From NCBI GenBank assembly GCA_937873575.1, contig CALMPK010000107.1, forward strand, positions 1-37,179: 37,179 nt of DNA. The letters run 5' to 3'. A model generated the notes under the pieces. It saw only the letters and a list, made by a program, of their open reading frames with translations. It had not been told where the DNA came from and made no database searches. This DNA is from an uncultured Hyphomicrobiaceae bacterium (lineage in GTDB: Bacteria > Pseudomonadota > Alphaproteobacteria > Rhizobiales > Hyphomicrobiaceae). Positions within the stretch are counted from its first letter, which is position 1; each line of letters opens with the position of its first letter. Below, piece by piece: positions 9,461 through 17,687 of this stretch. The position numbers were made by a program, and so were the translations under genes.

Positions 9461-10705
9461 ATGATCCGTGGAATCAGCGAAGCGGTCTTCACGCAGGCAC
9501 TGGCGTCCGCCGGCAATTTTGCGGTTTCCGTTCTCATTCTGCGCGTGCTGCCTCTCGAGAATTTCGGCGTCTATGCGTATCTCTATCTGATCGCGTCGTT
9601 CGCGAGTTCCGTGTGCTGGTCGATCAGCGGCTACGTCTACAGCCTCAACGTGACGCGGCTGCGCCTCATCCGGCAGGGCTATTCGGATCAGTTCAACGGC
9701 TTCAGCGCTCTTGTCCTGAGCGCCGTCGTCATTCTGACAGTTGCTGGCGTCAGCCAACTCGATGAGATCAGCAGCCATATCGGCCTGTCGGCAATCGTGC
9801 TTTTCACGATTTCCAACATCGCGACCGATAGCCTGAAGCTCCAGGCCATTTCGGATGGCCGCTCGGCCCTCGTTCTCAAGATCGAAGCCCTTCGCCAAGC
9901 AGTTCTACTCGTGAGCATCGCTGCCGCGATCGCGGCGGGCAGCGCCAACCTGAGCACGATTGTGCTCATCAGCGGTCTCGTCGGCGCGGGCGCTTGTGGT
10001 CTCATCGTCTTGGCCATGGGGTGGCGGGCACGGTTCAGTCGGCTCGCGTGGGTTGCCCGCCGTCATGCCGCCGTCGCGCGGTATCTGCTTCCTTCGATGC
10101 TGATCAGCCTGTTCCATGGCTCGGCCATCCAGATGTTCGCGGCCTCGAGTTTCGGACCTGTCGGGATGGGCACGCTGCGCGCCGCGGAGTTGCCGTTCAG
10201 CGCCGTCAATCCGCTCAAGATGTCGCTGAACTACTTTCTGCCGCGGCTTTTCGCGGATCTCGAACGCGAGGCGGGGCCCGGCCACGGAGCGATGTTGCTG
10301 CGTGCGGGGCTCGCGATCGCAGCCGTGCTCGCTGTCGGAATGGCTCTTATCTGGACAGGCGCGATCCTCCTGTTTCCGACCGTTACTGGGAAGGAATACC
10401 CGTCCGGCCTCGGTGCGGTCTGGGCCGTCGCCTATATCGCCAGCATTCTACTCACGCTCGTGAACCACTATCTCAACGTGCTCGGCAGGTCCGATAGTGT
10501 CTTCCGTCAATCGATCCTCGGGGCGGTCGTTGCGATCGGGGTCTATTTTGCGACCTACACGTGGCTGGGCGTCATTGCCGCCGTGCTTTCGATCACGCTG
10601 TCCTTCGTGGCCATGACGGTCTACGGCATCGTCAAGCTTGCCGCCCTTCTCGGCCGGCCGATTTCGGCACCAGTGGTGAAAGCGGAGGTCTCGCGTATCG
10701 GCTGA
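9461..10705 (+). CDS. Polysaccharide biosynthesis flippase, Wzx/MATE-like membrane protein
   Basis: A 414-residue polytopic membrane protein with about 12 hydrophobic segments, of the MOP (Wzx/PST) type that flips lipid-linked oligosaccharide across the inner membrane. The N-terminal ISEAVFTQALASAGNF with VLPLENFGVYAYLYLIASF (about residues 30-48) matches the family pattern of a first helix followed by an L-x-x-x-x-F-G turn. The ATG at 9461 has GAGGG ten bases upstream; a GTG at 9422 in the same frame is an alternative adding 13 residues. It is the leftmost gene of the polysaccharide locus and converges on a glycosyltransferase gene. Substrate specificity cannot be read from sequence. Confidence 0.82.
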   Translation: MIRGISEAVFTQALASAGNFAVSVLILRVLPLENFGVYAYLYLIASFASSVCWSISGYVYSLNVTRLRLIRQGYSDQFNGFSALVLSAVVILTVAGVSQLDEISSHIGLSAIVLFTISNIATDSLKLQAISDGRSALVLKIEALRQAVLLVSIAAAIAAGSANLSTIVLISGLVGAGACGLIVLAMGWRARFSRLAWVARRHAAVARYLLPSMLISLFHGSAIQMFAASSFGPVGMGTLRAAELPFSAVNPLKMSLNYFLPRLFADLEREAGPGHGAMLLRAGLAIAAVLAVGMALIWTGAILLFPTVTGKEYPSGLGAVWAVAYIASILLTLVNHYLNVLGRSDSVFRQSILGAVVAIGVYFATYTWLGVIAAVLSITLSFVAMTVYGIVKLAALLGRPISAPVVKAEVSRIG

Positions 10706-10814
10706 TCGTGTTCCGTCCGCTTGAGCGATGTCGAACACAGCTTCGCAGGCCACGGATAGAGCGACGGCGAGTGCGGTCAGAAGGTGTGACGTTCAGCTAT
10801 CGCGCACGTCTCGG

Positions 10815-11936
10815 TCACGTTCGTTCGTTGCCGAAGATCGCAGTGAGCGTCGATGCGAACGCAGGCTCGGTATAGGCTTCGAGATAGCGGCGGCGAGCAG
10901 CCTGGCGGTCTGCTGCCAATGCCTCGGGGTTGGAAGCATAATAGGCGAGCCGGCGCAGGACCCGCGACTGGAGGTCCGCGCCGTCGGCATCATTCGAGAT
11001 CAAATTCGGCGCGAAGGCCGCGCCCATGATCTCGCCGATCCCTCCGGTGTCGAGACAGATCGGAATTGCACCATGGGCCATCGCTTCGATGAGCACGAGC
11101 GGCGCGTGGTCATGTTTGCTCAGATAGAGAAACACGTCGAGTTCGTGGAGGAATTCGGTCTTCTGCTTTCCGTACTTCGGCCCCTCGACACGTATGATGT
11201 TCTCAAGACCCTTTTCGTTGATCAGATCGGCAAGGTCCGCTGGAGACAGGTGCGGTGTGCGATCACCTACGATGCGCCCGTTGACAGAAATACCTGCGGA
11301 TCTGGCGGCGGCAATCGCATCGACGAATCTCAGCACGCCCTTGCGTGGATCGAGATTGCCGAGCGTGCCACACAGGAGGCCGTCTGAGGCCGTGCGGCTC
11401 GCGGTGCCAGGCCGTGGCCCTGGATCGGGCGAACCGTTGGGCAGAGACCAGGTGCGCGCGAAAAGGTTTGATCGCGTGGCGGTATCGCGGCAGCGCGCGG
11501 TGATCGCGACGAGTTCGGTGCCAGCGAGAAATCGACGTGTGAGGCGAGCGCGCAAAGAGGTATCGGCGAGTATCGCATCCAATCCTTCGCCGTGCACGTG
11601 GACGAGGGTGCGCCGTGACAGGCCCTTGGCACAGGCTGCGAGGATGGCATCGCGAATTGAAGTCCTCGCCCACGGTGCCAGCGTCAAATAGGCGATGTCC
11701 ACCTTCGGCCGGGTCAGTGCCCTGACCCCGAGTGAAATGACAAAGCGCGCGAACTGTGCCGCCTTGGCGAGAGAGCTGCGGCCGACATCCTCGAGACTGG
11801 CCGCTCCTCCCGTCCATTGCTGCTCGACCGTCACGCCCTGCATTTCGCGCAACGTGTCGCGGACGCGACGTGTCACGACCGTGACGCCGTGTACCGGCGG
11901 CGGGAGTTGCGCGAGGAGAAGTACGGTACGTGGCAT
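10815..11936 (-). CDS. Glycosyltransferase family 4 (GT-B fold)
   Basis: A 373-residue cytoplasmic GT-B glycosyltransferase that should transfer a sugar from a nucleotide donor to the lipid-linked repeat unit. The N-terminal LPPPVHGVTVVT (11-22) corresponds to the acceptor-side glycine loop. GTLGNLDPRKGVLRFVDAI (190-208) begins the donor domain, and HDHAPLVLIEAMAHGAIP (275-292) contains the E-x7-E type donor motif. Donor and linkage are not predictable. It is transcribed leftward, convergent with the flippase gene. No clear ribosome binding site precedes the ATG. Confidence 0.88.
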   Translation of the reverse strand: MPRTVLLLAQLPPPVHGVTVVTRRVRDTLREMQGVTVEQQWTGGAASLEDVGRSSLAKAAQFARFVISLGVRALTRPKVDIAYLTLAPWARTSIRDAILAACAKGLSRRTLVHVHGEGLDAILADTSLRARLTRRFLAGTELVAITARCRDTATRSNLFARTWSLPNGSPDPGPRPGTASRTASDGLLCGTLGNLDPRKGVLRFVDAIAAARSAGISVNGRIVGDRTPHLSPADLADLINEKGLENIIRVEGPKYGKQKTEFLHELDVFLYLSKHDHAPLVLIEAMAHGAIPICLDTGGIGEIMGAAFAPNLISNDADGADLQSRVLRRLAYYASNPEALAADRQAARRRYLEAYTEPAFASTLTAIFGNERT

Positions 11937-11972
11937 GGGTAAAGGAACGCGCCAGCTTTCTGCGTCTGTTCG

Positions 11973-12224
11973 TCAGAGCTTATCCTGGCCCGTGCGCGCG
12001 GGGCGCATCTTCGCCTCCCATGGTAATGGCGCAGGGTTAACCAACGCCCGTCGAACCCTACACGCGGGCCCATCGAGATCGTAGAATGCGCGCGAGGCGT
12101 GGACCGCCGGCAAGTGCCGGATCGACTCGAAGGGCTCGACCAGGAAACCAAGCAACTGTTTCCCAGCGGCAATACCAACATCGAACTGGAAATGAGCGCC
12201 CGCGGGAGGATCGGCTATTCCCAC
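11973..12224 (-). CDS. Possible small ORF upstream of the glycosyltransferase, unrecognised
   Basis: A GTG-started frame of 83 residues (GIADPPAGAHFQFDVGI...) ends 36 bases before the GT4 gene on the same strand. Its codon choice is coding-like in the first 55 codons (TTC, GAG, ATC, CTG), but no ribosome binding site precedes the GTG and I recognise no family. It may be a remnant of a longer gene. The rest of this 300-base divergent gap carries the start region of the acyltransferase on the other strand. Confidence 0.22.
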   Translation of the reverse strand: MGIADPPAGAHFQFDVGIAAGKQLLGFLVEPFESIRHLPAVHASRAFYDLDGPACRVRRALVNPAPLPWEAKMRPARTGQDKL

Positions 12225-12237
12225 ATCGGCTGTTCAA

Positions 12238-13479
12238 TTGAATTTGGAACGTACCAACGAGGCTCACCACCGCTCCGTCGGGCCGTCCCCAGGGGACGCC
12301 ACATGGGTTGGTACGGGCGAGGCACGTTTTCGTATCAGTCTCCACGGCCGGCCTGAGGATGTCGCCGATGCTTGGCGCTCCCTCGAGGCCGAGGAAGGGA
12401 CGACCGTCTTTCAATCCTACGGTTGGGCCTCGGCTTGGTGCCGAACCGCGGCCGGCGCCATGGGCGAGACACCCGTAATCGTTCTCGGAAGGGACGCTAC
12501 CGGTGCGCCGGCGTTTCTGCTTCCGTTTGCCGTGCTCGTACGCCGCACGGGGTTCGCCGTCCTCACATGGCTGGCGCAATCGCAATCAGCCTACAATATC
12601 GGGATCTACCGTAAGGATGTTGCGCCGTCACTCGACCGGGCCGTGTTCGAAACGATCTTTGCGGCAGTTCGAGCTGCCGAGCCCACCGTGCACGCTGGAT
12701 GGTTTCTCGGCCAGCCAGAACGATGGGCGGGGAGCGAGAATCCGTTCATTCGTATCGGCCGCGATCCGAGGGGAAGTTGTTTCGAGGTGCCGCTCGGCGG
12801 ATCGTACGACAAAGTCGTCGCGAAGCAATTGAGCAGCGACAAGCGACAGGACTTGCGGCGCCAATTGCGCAGGGTCTCGGAGCAGTGTGATCTGGCAGTC
12901 GGACTTCCGCTCGACCGCGAAACGCGCGAGCTCATGGTCGAGACATCCATCGCACAGAAGACGCGACAGATCGAGGAAGCCGGCCTGCCGAACCTCATCG
13001 GTCACCCCGCGCTGATTGCTTTCTACCGGCAACTCGCGATGGAAGAGATGGATGGCGTCCGGCTCGAGATCGGCCACTTGGATGCTGGCGGTCAGGTGCT
13101 CTCGACCCTGAGCGGCATCCGTTACAAGGACCGCTTCTATCACATCAACGGGTCGATTGCGGATACGCCACTCCGGCGCTGGTCTCTCGCCCAATTGCTG
13201 ATTCACGACCTGATGGCGCGGCAGTGTCAGTTCGGTGCCGCCTTCTGGGACTTTGGTCCAGGCGAAGGCAGTCACAAGGCGCTGTGGCACCCTGACGAAA
13301 TCGCCATGTTCGACACGTTCGTTGCGTTCGATGTGGTCGGCAAAGCACTCATGGCCGTCGATGGCGCGATGACGCGCTCGCGCCGCTGGATCGCTTCTCG
13401 GCCGGCATTGCGCAAACTCGCGCACCAGATACGCGCGGCCTACTTGCGCGCGATACGAAGGCTTCCAGGGCCTAGATGA
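12238..13479 (+). CDS. CelD/BcsL-type GNAT acyltransferase of polysaccharide loci
   Basis: A 413-residue protein resembling the CelD/BcsL (FemAB-like double GNAT) acetyltransferases found in cellulose and exopolysaccharide gene sets. TTVFQSYGWASAWCRTAAG (about 54-72) is the usual N-terminal block, the basic helix KRQDLRRQLRRVSE follows the middle, and the C-terminal GNAT half has WSLAQLLIHDLMARQ and FWDFGPGEGSHKALW. It probably O- or N-acylates the polymer or its precursor. The start is uncertain: the first available codon is TTG at 12238 with no good ribosome binding site, while GGGAGGA at 12204-12210 would fit an ATT at 12217. It ends one base from the convergent deacetylase gene. Confidence 0.8.
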   Translation: MNLERTNEAHHRSVGPSPGDATWVGTGEARFRISLHGRPEDVADAWRSLEAEEGTTVFQSYGWASAWCRTAAGAMGETPVIVLGRDATGAPAFLLPFAVLVRRTGFAVLTWLAQSQSAYNIGIYRKDVAPSLDRAVFETIFAAVRAAEPTVHAGWFLGQPERWAGSENPFIRIGRDPRGSCFEVPLGGSYDKVVAKQLSSDKRQDLRRQLRRVSEQCDLAVGLPLDRETRELMVETSIAQKTRQIEEAGLPNLIGHPALIAFYRQLAMEEMDGVRLEIGHLDAGGQVLSTLSGIRYKDRFYHINGSIADTPLRRWSLAQLLIHDLMARQCQFGAAFWDFGPGEGSHKALWHPDEIAMFDTFVAFDVVGKALMAVDGAMTRSRRWIASRPALRKLAHQIRAAYLRAIRRLPGPR

Positions 13480-13480
13480 A

Positions 13481-14272
13481 CTAGCCGATGGCGCTACGTC
13501 CGGTAAGGCGTTCGAACAGCCGCCCGTCGATGCGGATGTCGGTGAGATTGCGTGCCAATGGTGCCGACAGGTTCCACCGCGTGCGGTGAAGTGCAAAGGG
13601 CTCGGGAGCACCGCCGGTCTGCAACCCTGGAATCCCGGTGGCGATGGTGCGGAACCCGAGCTCACGGCAATAGTCCGCGAGCGCTGGAGAGAAGAAACGG
13701 CGCATGCCGTACGGGTAGGAGAAGTGCGCGATCTCCTCGCCGAGGACATCTTCCAGCATGGACTTGGAGCGGGCGATCTCCTCGTTCCAGTGGTTGCGGG
13801 GCAGTGTCGAGAGGACGAGATGCGAATGCGTGTGGCAGCCGATCGTATGTCCGAGCAGGCGCATCTCGCGCAGCATTCTGGCCGTGAGCGCCTCGCGTTC
13901 GCCCACATGCGCGATGCGATCGAAATACCCGCGATGCGTTTCGCCGGAAAAGCCGGGAGCAAGAGGCAGCGTGTTGACGTAGAAGGTCGCAGTCAGTCCG
14001 AGTTCGGCCAGGAGAGGCATGGCTCGGTGCCAGCTCGCGTAGTTGTCGTCGAAGGAAACGAATAGGCGGCCGATGCCGTCCGTCGACGAGACGAAGGTAT
14101 CTGGATCGGCGGGGCGATACCCCGACCCTGTGAGCTGCTTGATCGCCGTGGCGAACGCAGGCCACTGGTGCTCCTCCAACTCGTGGAAATAGACGGCGAG
14201 CCGCTCCGGAAGGGCACGGAGTGCCGTATGCTCGTGCAGAGCACGGATGCCGTTGAAGATGGCGTTCTTCAT
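13481..14272 (-). CDS. Polysaccharide deacetylase (carbohydrate esterase family 4)
   Basis: A 263-residue CE4 NodB-homology enzyme that would remove N- or O-acetyl groups from the polymer or its repeat unit. Motif 1 is FVSFDDNYASW with D75-D76 (Asn replaces the common Gly after DD), motif 2 is GCHTHSH with H147 and H151 as metal ligands, and motif 3 is FSYPYG (184-189). There is no signal peptide, which suggests action on cytoplasmic lipid-linked intermediates. The ATG at 14272 overlaps the stop of the upstream glycosyltransferase (ATGA), so the two are translationally coupled. Confidence 0.9.
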   Translation of the reverse strand: MKNAIFNGIRALHEHTALRALPERLAVYFHELEEHQWPAFATAIKQLTGSGYRPADPDTFVSSTDGIGRLFVSFDDNYASWHRAMPLLAELGLTATFYVNTLPLAPGFSGETHRGYFDRIAHVGEREALTARMLREMRLLGHTIGCHTHSHLVLSTLPRNHWNEEIARSKSMLEDVLGEEIAHFSYPYGMRRFFSPALADYCRELGFRTIATGIPGLQTGGAPEPFALHRTRWNLSAPLARNLTDIRIDGRLFERLTGRSAIG

Positions 14273-15501
14273 GTGTTTGCCCCAACATTCTGCTGCGCAC
14301 CTGCATCGCGACCGGTTGCGAGCACGATGGCCTTTCGCAGCGCTTCGACACAGGTAGGTATGGAGAATGACCTGCAGGCCTCGGCGTGCCTTTCCTGGAA
14401 GGCCGCCCAAGCGCCGGGCTCGCGAATGAGGCGCACTGCGGCTGCCGCCCATGCGTCGGCGTCGAGCGGAAGCATGAGCCCCGCACCAAACCGCTCGACG
14501 AGCTCTACGGAGGAGATGGCGTGCGGAGAGCCGATGACTGGCGTCCCGCAGAGCAAGGCCTCGTTGGCGACAAGGCCCCACGGATCGCCCCGCGACGGAA
14601 ACAGCAGCAGCTTCGCAGAAGCATAGGCCGCGGGTAGGTCGTTCTGTTGCAGGAAGCCATCGAAGCGGGCTGCGATACCCGACGCTGCAAGGCGTTCCCG
14701 CAACGTCTCGCGCAGCGGACCATCGCCCAACACGCGCACGGTCGGGTGTCGGCCCATTGCCACCATCCGCTCGATGACGTCGGCGAAGAACAGGGCGCCT
14801 TTGCGGTTGTCGTCGATCGAACCGCTGAACAGGATATCGAATGGCCGGTCACCGAAGCTCGGGCGCACGCGCGGTCCGTCCCAAGCCGAGTTGATCGGTA
14901 ACACGACGCCGCGATCCGGACGCAGGCCGTAGAGCTCGAGCAACGCGAGGCTGTCGTCGCTGGCGCCGAGGCCAATCGTGGCGCGCGGTACGATGATCTC
15001 ACGCATCAAGCGATGAATTCGCGAGCGCGATCCCGGATCGGTTTCGCGCGAGCCATCGGTCATCACGGCGACGGGCACCCGCGCGCGGAAGGCCCAAAGC
15101 GCCGCAAGCAGGACTGTCGGAAAAAAGCCGTCGAGAACGACAATATCGGGCCGCGATCGGCGGAGCCGCCCGATGACCGCCGGATTGAAATAGATGTGGC
15201 TGGTGTAGCTCACATGGTAGCGAAGGCCGGGGAGGTGTGTGAGCGTATAGTGCTCGGGCTTCGGCAACAGCCACTTGCGTTGCGGCTCGATCGCCTCGCA
15301 GGCCAGCACCTCGATTTCGACATCGAGCTGCGATGCGGCGGAATCGAACAAGCGGTTGGTGTAGGGCGCGATGGCTCCGGTGATGATCGCGACACGTATA
15401 GGGGCACGTGACGTCGGGCCTGCGATCGTTGGAACATTCGTCGTTGGCGTGCAAGGCGCCGCTGCAATTCGCCTATCAATCCGCATGGGGCCACCCGGCA
15501 T
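14269..15501 (-). CDS. Glycosyltransferase family 4 (GT-B fold)
   Basis: A 410-residue GT-B glycosyltransferase. RVAIITGAIAPYTNRLFDSA (36-55) is the N-terminal Rossmann strand with the acceptor loop, FDILFSGSIDDNRKGALFFA (221-240) starts the donor domain, and FPSRGDPWGLVANEALLCGT (301-320) is the E-x7-E donor motif. The ATG at 15501 has AAGG nearby and overlaps the 3' end of the beta-helix gene by 26 bases; an internal ATG at 15486 is possible. Together with the coupled deacetylase it forms the downstream part of a three-gene leftward unit (beta-helix, GT4, deacetylase). Confidence 0.9.
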   Translation of the reverse strand: MPGGPMRIDRRIAAAPCTPTTNVPTIAGPTSRAPIRVAIITGAIAPYTNRLFDSAASQLDVEIEVLACEAIEPQRKWLLPKPEHYTLTHLPGLRYHVSYTSHIYFNPAVIGRLRRSRPDIVVLDGFFPTVLLAALWAFRARVPVAVMTDGSRETDPGSRSRIHRLMREIIVPRATIGLGASDDSLALLELYGLRPDRGVVLPINSAWDGPRVRPSFGDRPFDILFSGSIDDNRKGALFFADVIERMVAMGRHPTVRVLGDGPLRETLRERLAASGIAARFDGFLQQNDLPAAYASAKLLLFPSRGDPWGLVANEALLCGTPVIGSPHAISSVELVERFGAGLMLPLDADAWAAAAVRLIREPGAWAAFQERHAEACRSFSIPTCVEALRKAIVLATGRDAGAQQNVGANT

Positions 15502-17494
15502 TCGCCTTCGTCGCGTTCATCCGCTCGAGTGCCAGGTACGGTAGAGCGGCAGCGATGAGGTCTCTAAGTTCACCGCGCTCGAGTTGCTCTGGGCGCTCGA
15601 TGGCGTCGATCTGTTGCGCCAATCGACTGCGCTCGGTCCCGTGGAGGCCGTAGCTGGCATTGCCGGTGATCGTTTGCTGATCGAGGGGAACCTCCGGAAG
15701 CACTACGAGATCAACACCACCGATCGCGACGTTGTTTCGGATCACGTTGCGTTGGGGTGTGCCGGGGTCCGATTGCTCGATCGTCGCGAGCTCAGGGTAT
15801 GCGCGCCGCCAAGCCGCGGAGCGGAACGGTACAGCGTAGAGGCGCTCCCATATTTCACTTGAACGGTCGGCGATGGCGGCACGCGCCCAGGTTCGGCCTC
15901 TACCATCGAGAAAGACTCCGGGCTCCGAGGCGAGGAACACGTTGCCTTCGACGATGTTGTCGAGACCGCCGCCAATGAAGACTGGCTGTTGGGTCTTGAG
16001 GAACACGTTGCCCGACAGCGTCGTGCCGCTCGCGCTGTCGTCGAGATACACACCCTTCGTCTCACGTCGGCCGGTAGGATCGCCGATGTGATGGATGAAG
16101 TTATGACTGACGGTATTGCCGCGAGTGGCGAAGTCGCGCCCGGTGTAGATGGCTCCCATGTCGCTGGTGTCGTTGACGACGCGTTCGATCTCGTTGAACG
16201 AGATCGTGTGATTGTTGCCCTGGAAGCGAATGGCGTAATGCTGACCGTCCGCAATGTAGTTCGCGATGGCCTCGTTGCCGGCTCCGCGGAGATCGATGGC
16301 GCCACGATACGAACGAGTCAGCCGCTGGTAGCGACGGATCACCGATTGGCGGACGAAATGGAAGCCAGGCTCTAGGGTTTGACGGTTGCCGCCGACGATG
16401 TCGACGCCGCCATCGCCGGTTTCTTCTATTCGCGCCTGCTCGATGCCGTTGCCCCGCCCGCCACGGATCGCGACCGCGCGCCCTCCCGTCCAACGGATCG
16501 AGACCTTGCGAACGACGACGTCCTCGGAGTCGCGCAGGACGATGGCATCGCCGCGTGAATGCTCGAACGCGAGGTTGGTGACAACGGCGTGCTTCACGCC
16601 AGTCGCGACGAGGAGCGATTCCGCGCGCGACGCCTCGATGGCGCTTTTCCCTCGGGGAAGCACGAGCAACGTCTTGCGATCCGGGCTTCGGTACCATTCG
16701 CCCGGCGCATCGAGCTCAGAGGCAGCATGGACAACTCGGACAGGTGCGGCTTTGGCGATACCGAGGGGCGAGGGTGGGAACAATCGCAGCAGGCCGGTTA
16801 CAGGATCGGCGAACCGGATGTTCAAGACCTCATACGACCAGAACTGTCCCGCCGCCCACAGGTCGCCTTCTCCTTGCCAGCGCGCAACGGTTTCCGGATC
16901 GAGTGAGAACGCTGCATCCTTTTCATTGGTAGTCGCAGCGGGAGCGCCATTCGGCCATTGCGCAGGCCGGAGGGCACCTTCAGCGTCGAAAATCTCGAAT
17001 GGCGCCGTCGCTGTCTGGAAAGCGGCCGCGCGTGGAATGAGTGCGCTGTCCATCTCGCGCATGGCAGGCGGCAAGTCGTAGATGACGACATCGGAGCGTA
17101 CCGCGGCCGGAACGCGCGCGAGGAGGCGAGAATTATCCGCACTCTCGGTATGAAGCGGGAGCACAGAGCTGCCGCTAATTCGCGCGTCGCCTCTGCCGCG
17201 GATCACGAACGGTTGGTCAGGCGCACCAGATAGCCTCGCGCCGAGTTCGAGGGGCCGTTGGAGACGGTAGAGCCCTGGGCCGAGTTCCACGACGACACCC
17301 GGACCTCTTCGGCCCAGCAGCCGTGCCGCCTGATCGAGTGCACGCTCGAGCGTGTCCTGTGATGAGCCACCGTCGAGCGCGGGCACAACACGAATGACCG
17401 TTTCATCAGGCTCGTGCGCGGTTACCCGATCGTGGGCTGCGACGGCGGCAAACACCCATGTAGCGACCACAGCGGTGCGGATGAGGGTGGCCAC
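15476..17494 (-). CDS. Secreted right-handed parallel beta-helix protein, possible polysaccharide lyase or epimerase
   Basis: About 672 residues. An N-terminal hydrophobic stretch (TAVVATWVFAAVAA) is a likely signal peptide. The second half has beta-helix turns with regular Asn ladders: IRFQGNNHTISFNEI, GNTVSHNFIHHIGD, GTTLSGNVFLK, NIVEGNVFLA, RNVIRNNVAIGG and QTITGNASYG. Proteins of this fold include polysaccharide lyases, alginate C5-epimerases and depolymerases. In such loci they often trim or modify polymer in the periplasm. The GTG at 17494 was chosen for AGGAC five bases upstream; a TTG at 17554 would add 20 residues before the signal. I cannot name the catalytic residues. Confidence 0.8.
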   Translation of the reverse strand: MATLIRTAVVATWVFAAVAAHDRVTAHEPDETVIRVVPALDGGSSQDTLERALDQAARLLGRRGPGVVVELGPGLYRLQRPLELGARLSGAPDQPFVIRGRGDARISGSSVLPLHTESADNSRLLARVPAAVRSDVVIYDLPPAMREMDSALIPRAAAFQTATAPFEIFDAEGALRPAQWPNGAPAATTNEKDAAFSLDPETVARWQGEGDLWAAGQFWSYEVLNIRFADPVTGLLRLFPPSPLGIAKAAPVRVVHAASELDAPGEWYRSPDRKTLLVLPRGKSAIEASRAESLLVATGVKHAVVTNLAFEHSRGDAIVLRDSEDVVVRKVSIRWTGGRAVAIRGGRGNGIEQARIEETGDGGVDIVGGNRQTLEPGFHFVRQSVIRRYQRLTRSYRGAIDLRGAGNEAIANYIADGQHYAIRFQGNNHTISFNEIERVVNDTSDMGAIYTGRDFATRGNTVSHNFIHHIGDPTGRRETKGVYLDDSASGTTLSGNVFLKTQQPVFIGGGLDNIVEGNVFLASEPGVFLDGRGRTWARAAIADRSSEIWERLYAVPFRSAAWRRAYPELATIEQSDPGTPQRNVIRNNVAIGGVDLVVLPEVPLDQQTITGNASYGLHGTERSRLAQQIDAIERPEQLERGELRDLIAAALPYLALERMNATKANAGWPHAD

Positions 17495-17687
17495 GATCGT
17501 CCTACCGGAGAGATGAGAATGCACCGTGAGTTTAATGAATGCTCGATTGCCCAAGCGTCCAAAAAGCCGCCGATGGTTAAGTTCGGCGGGGCCTTCCCCG
17601 TCGCGTTTACGGATTCCACGTCAGTTCCTTGCGCCGTCCCACAGCAGAGCGATATTGAGCCAGTATTTCCGTTCGGCGGAGCGTGTG

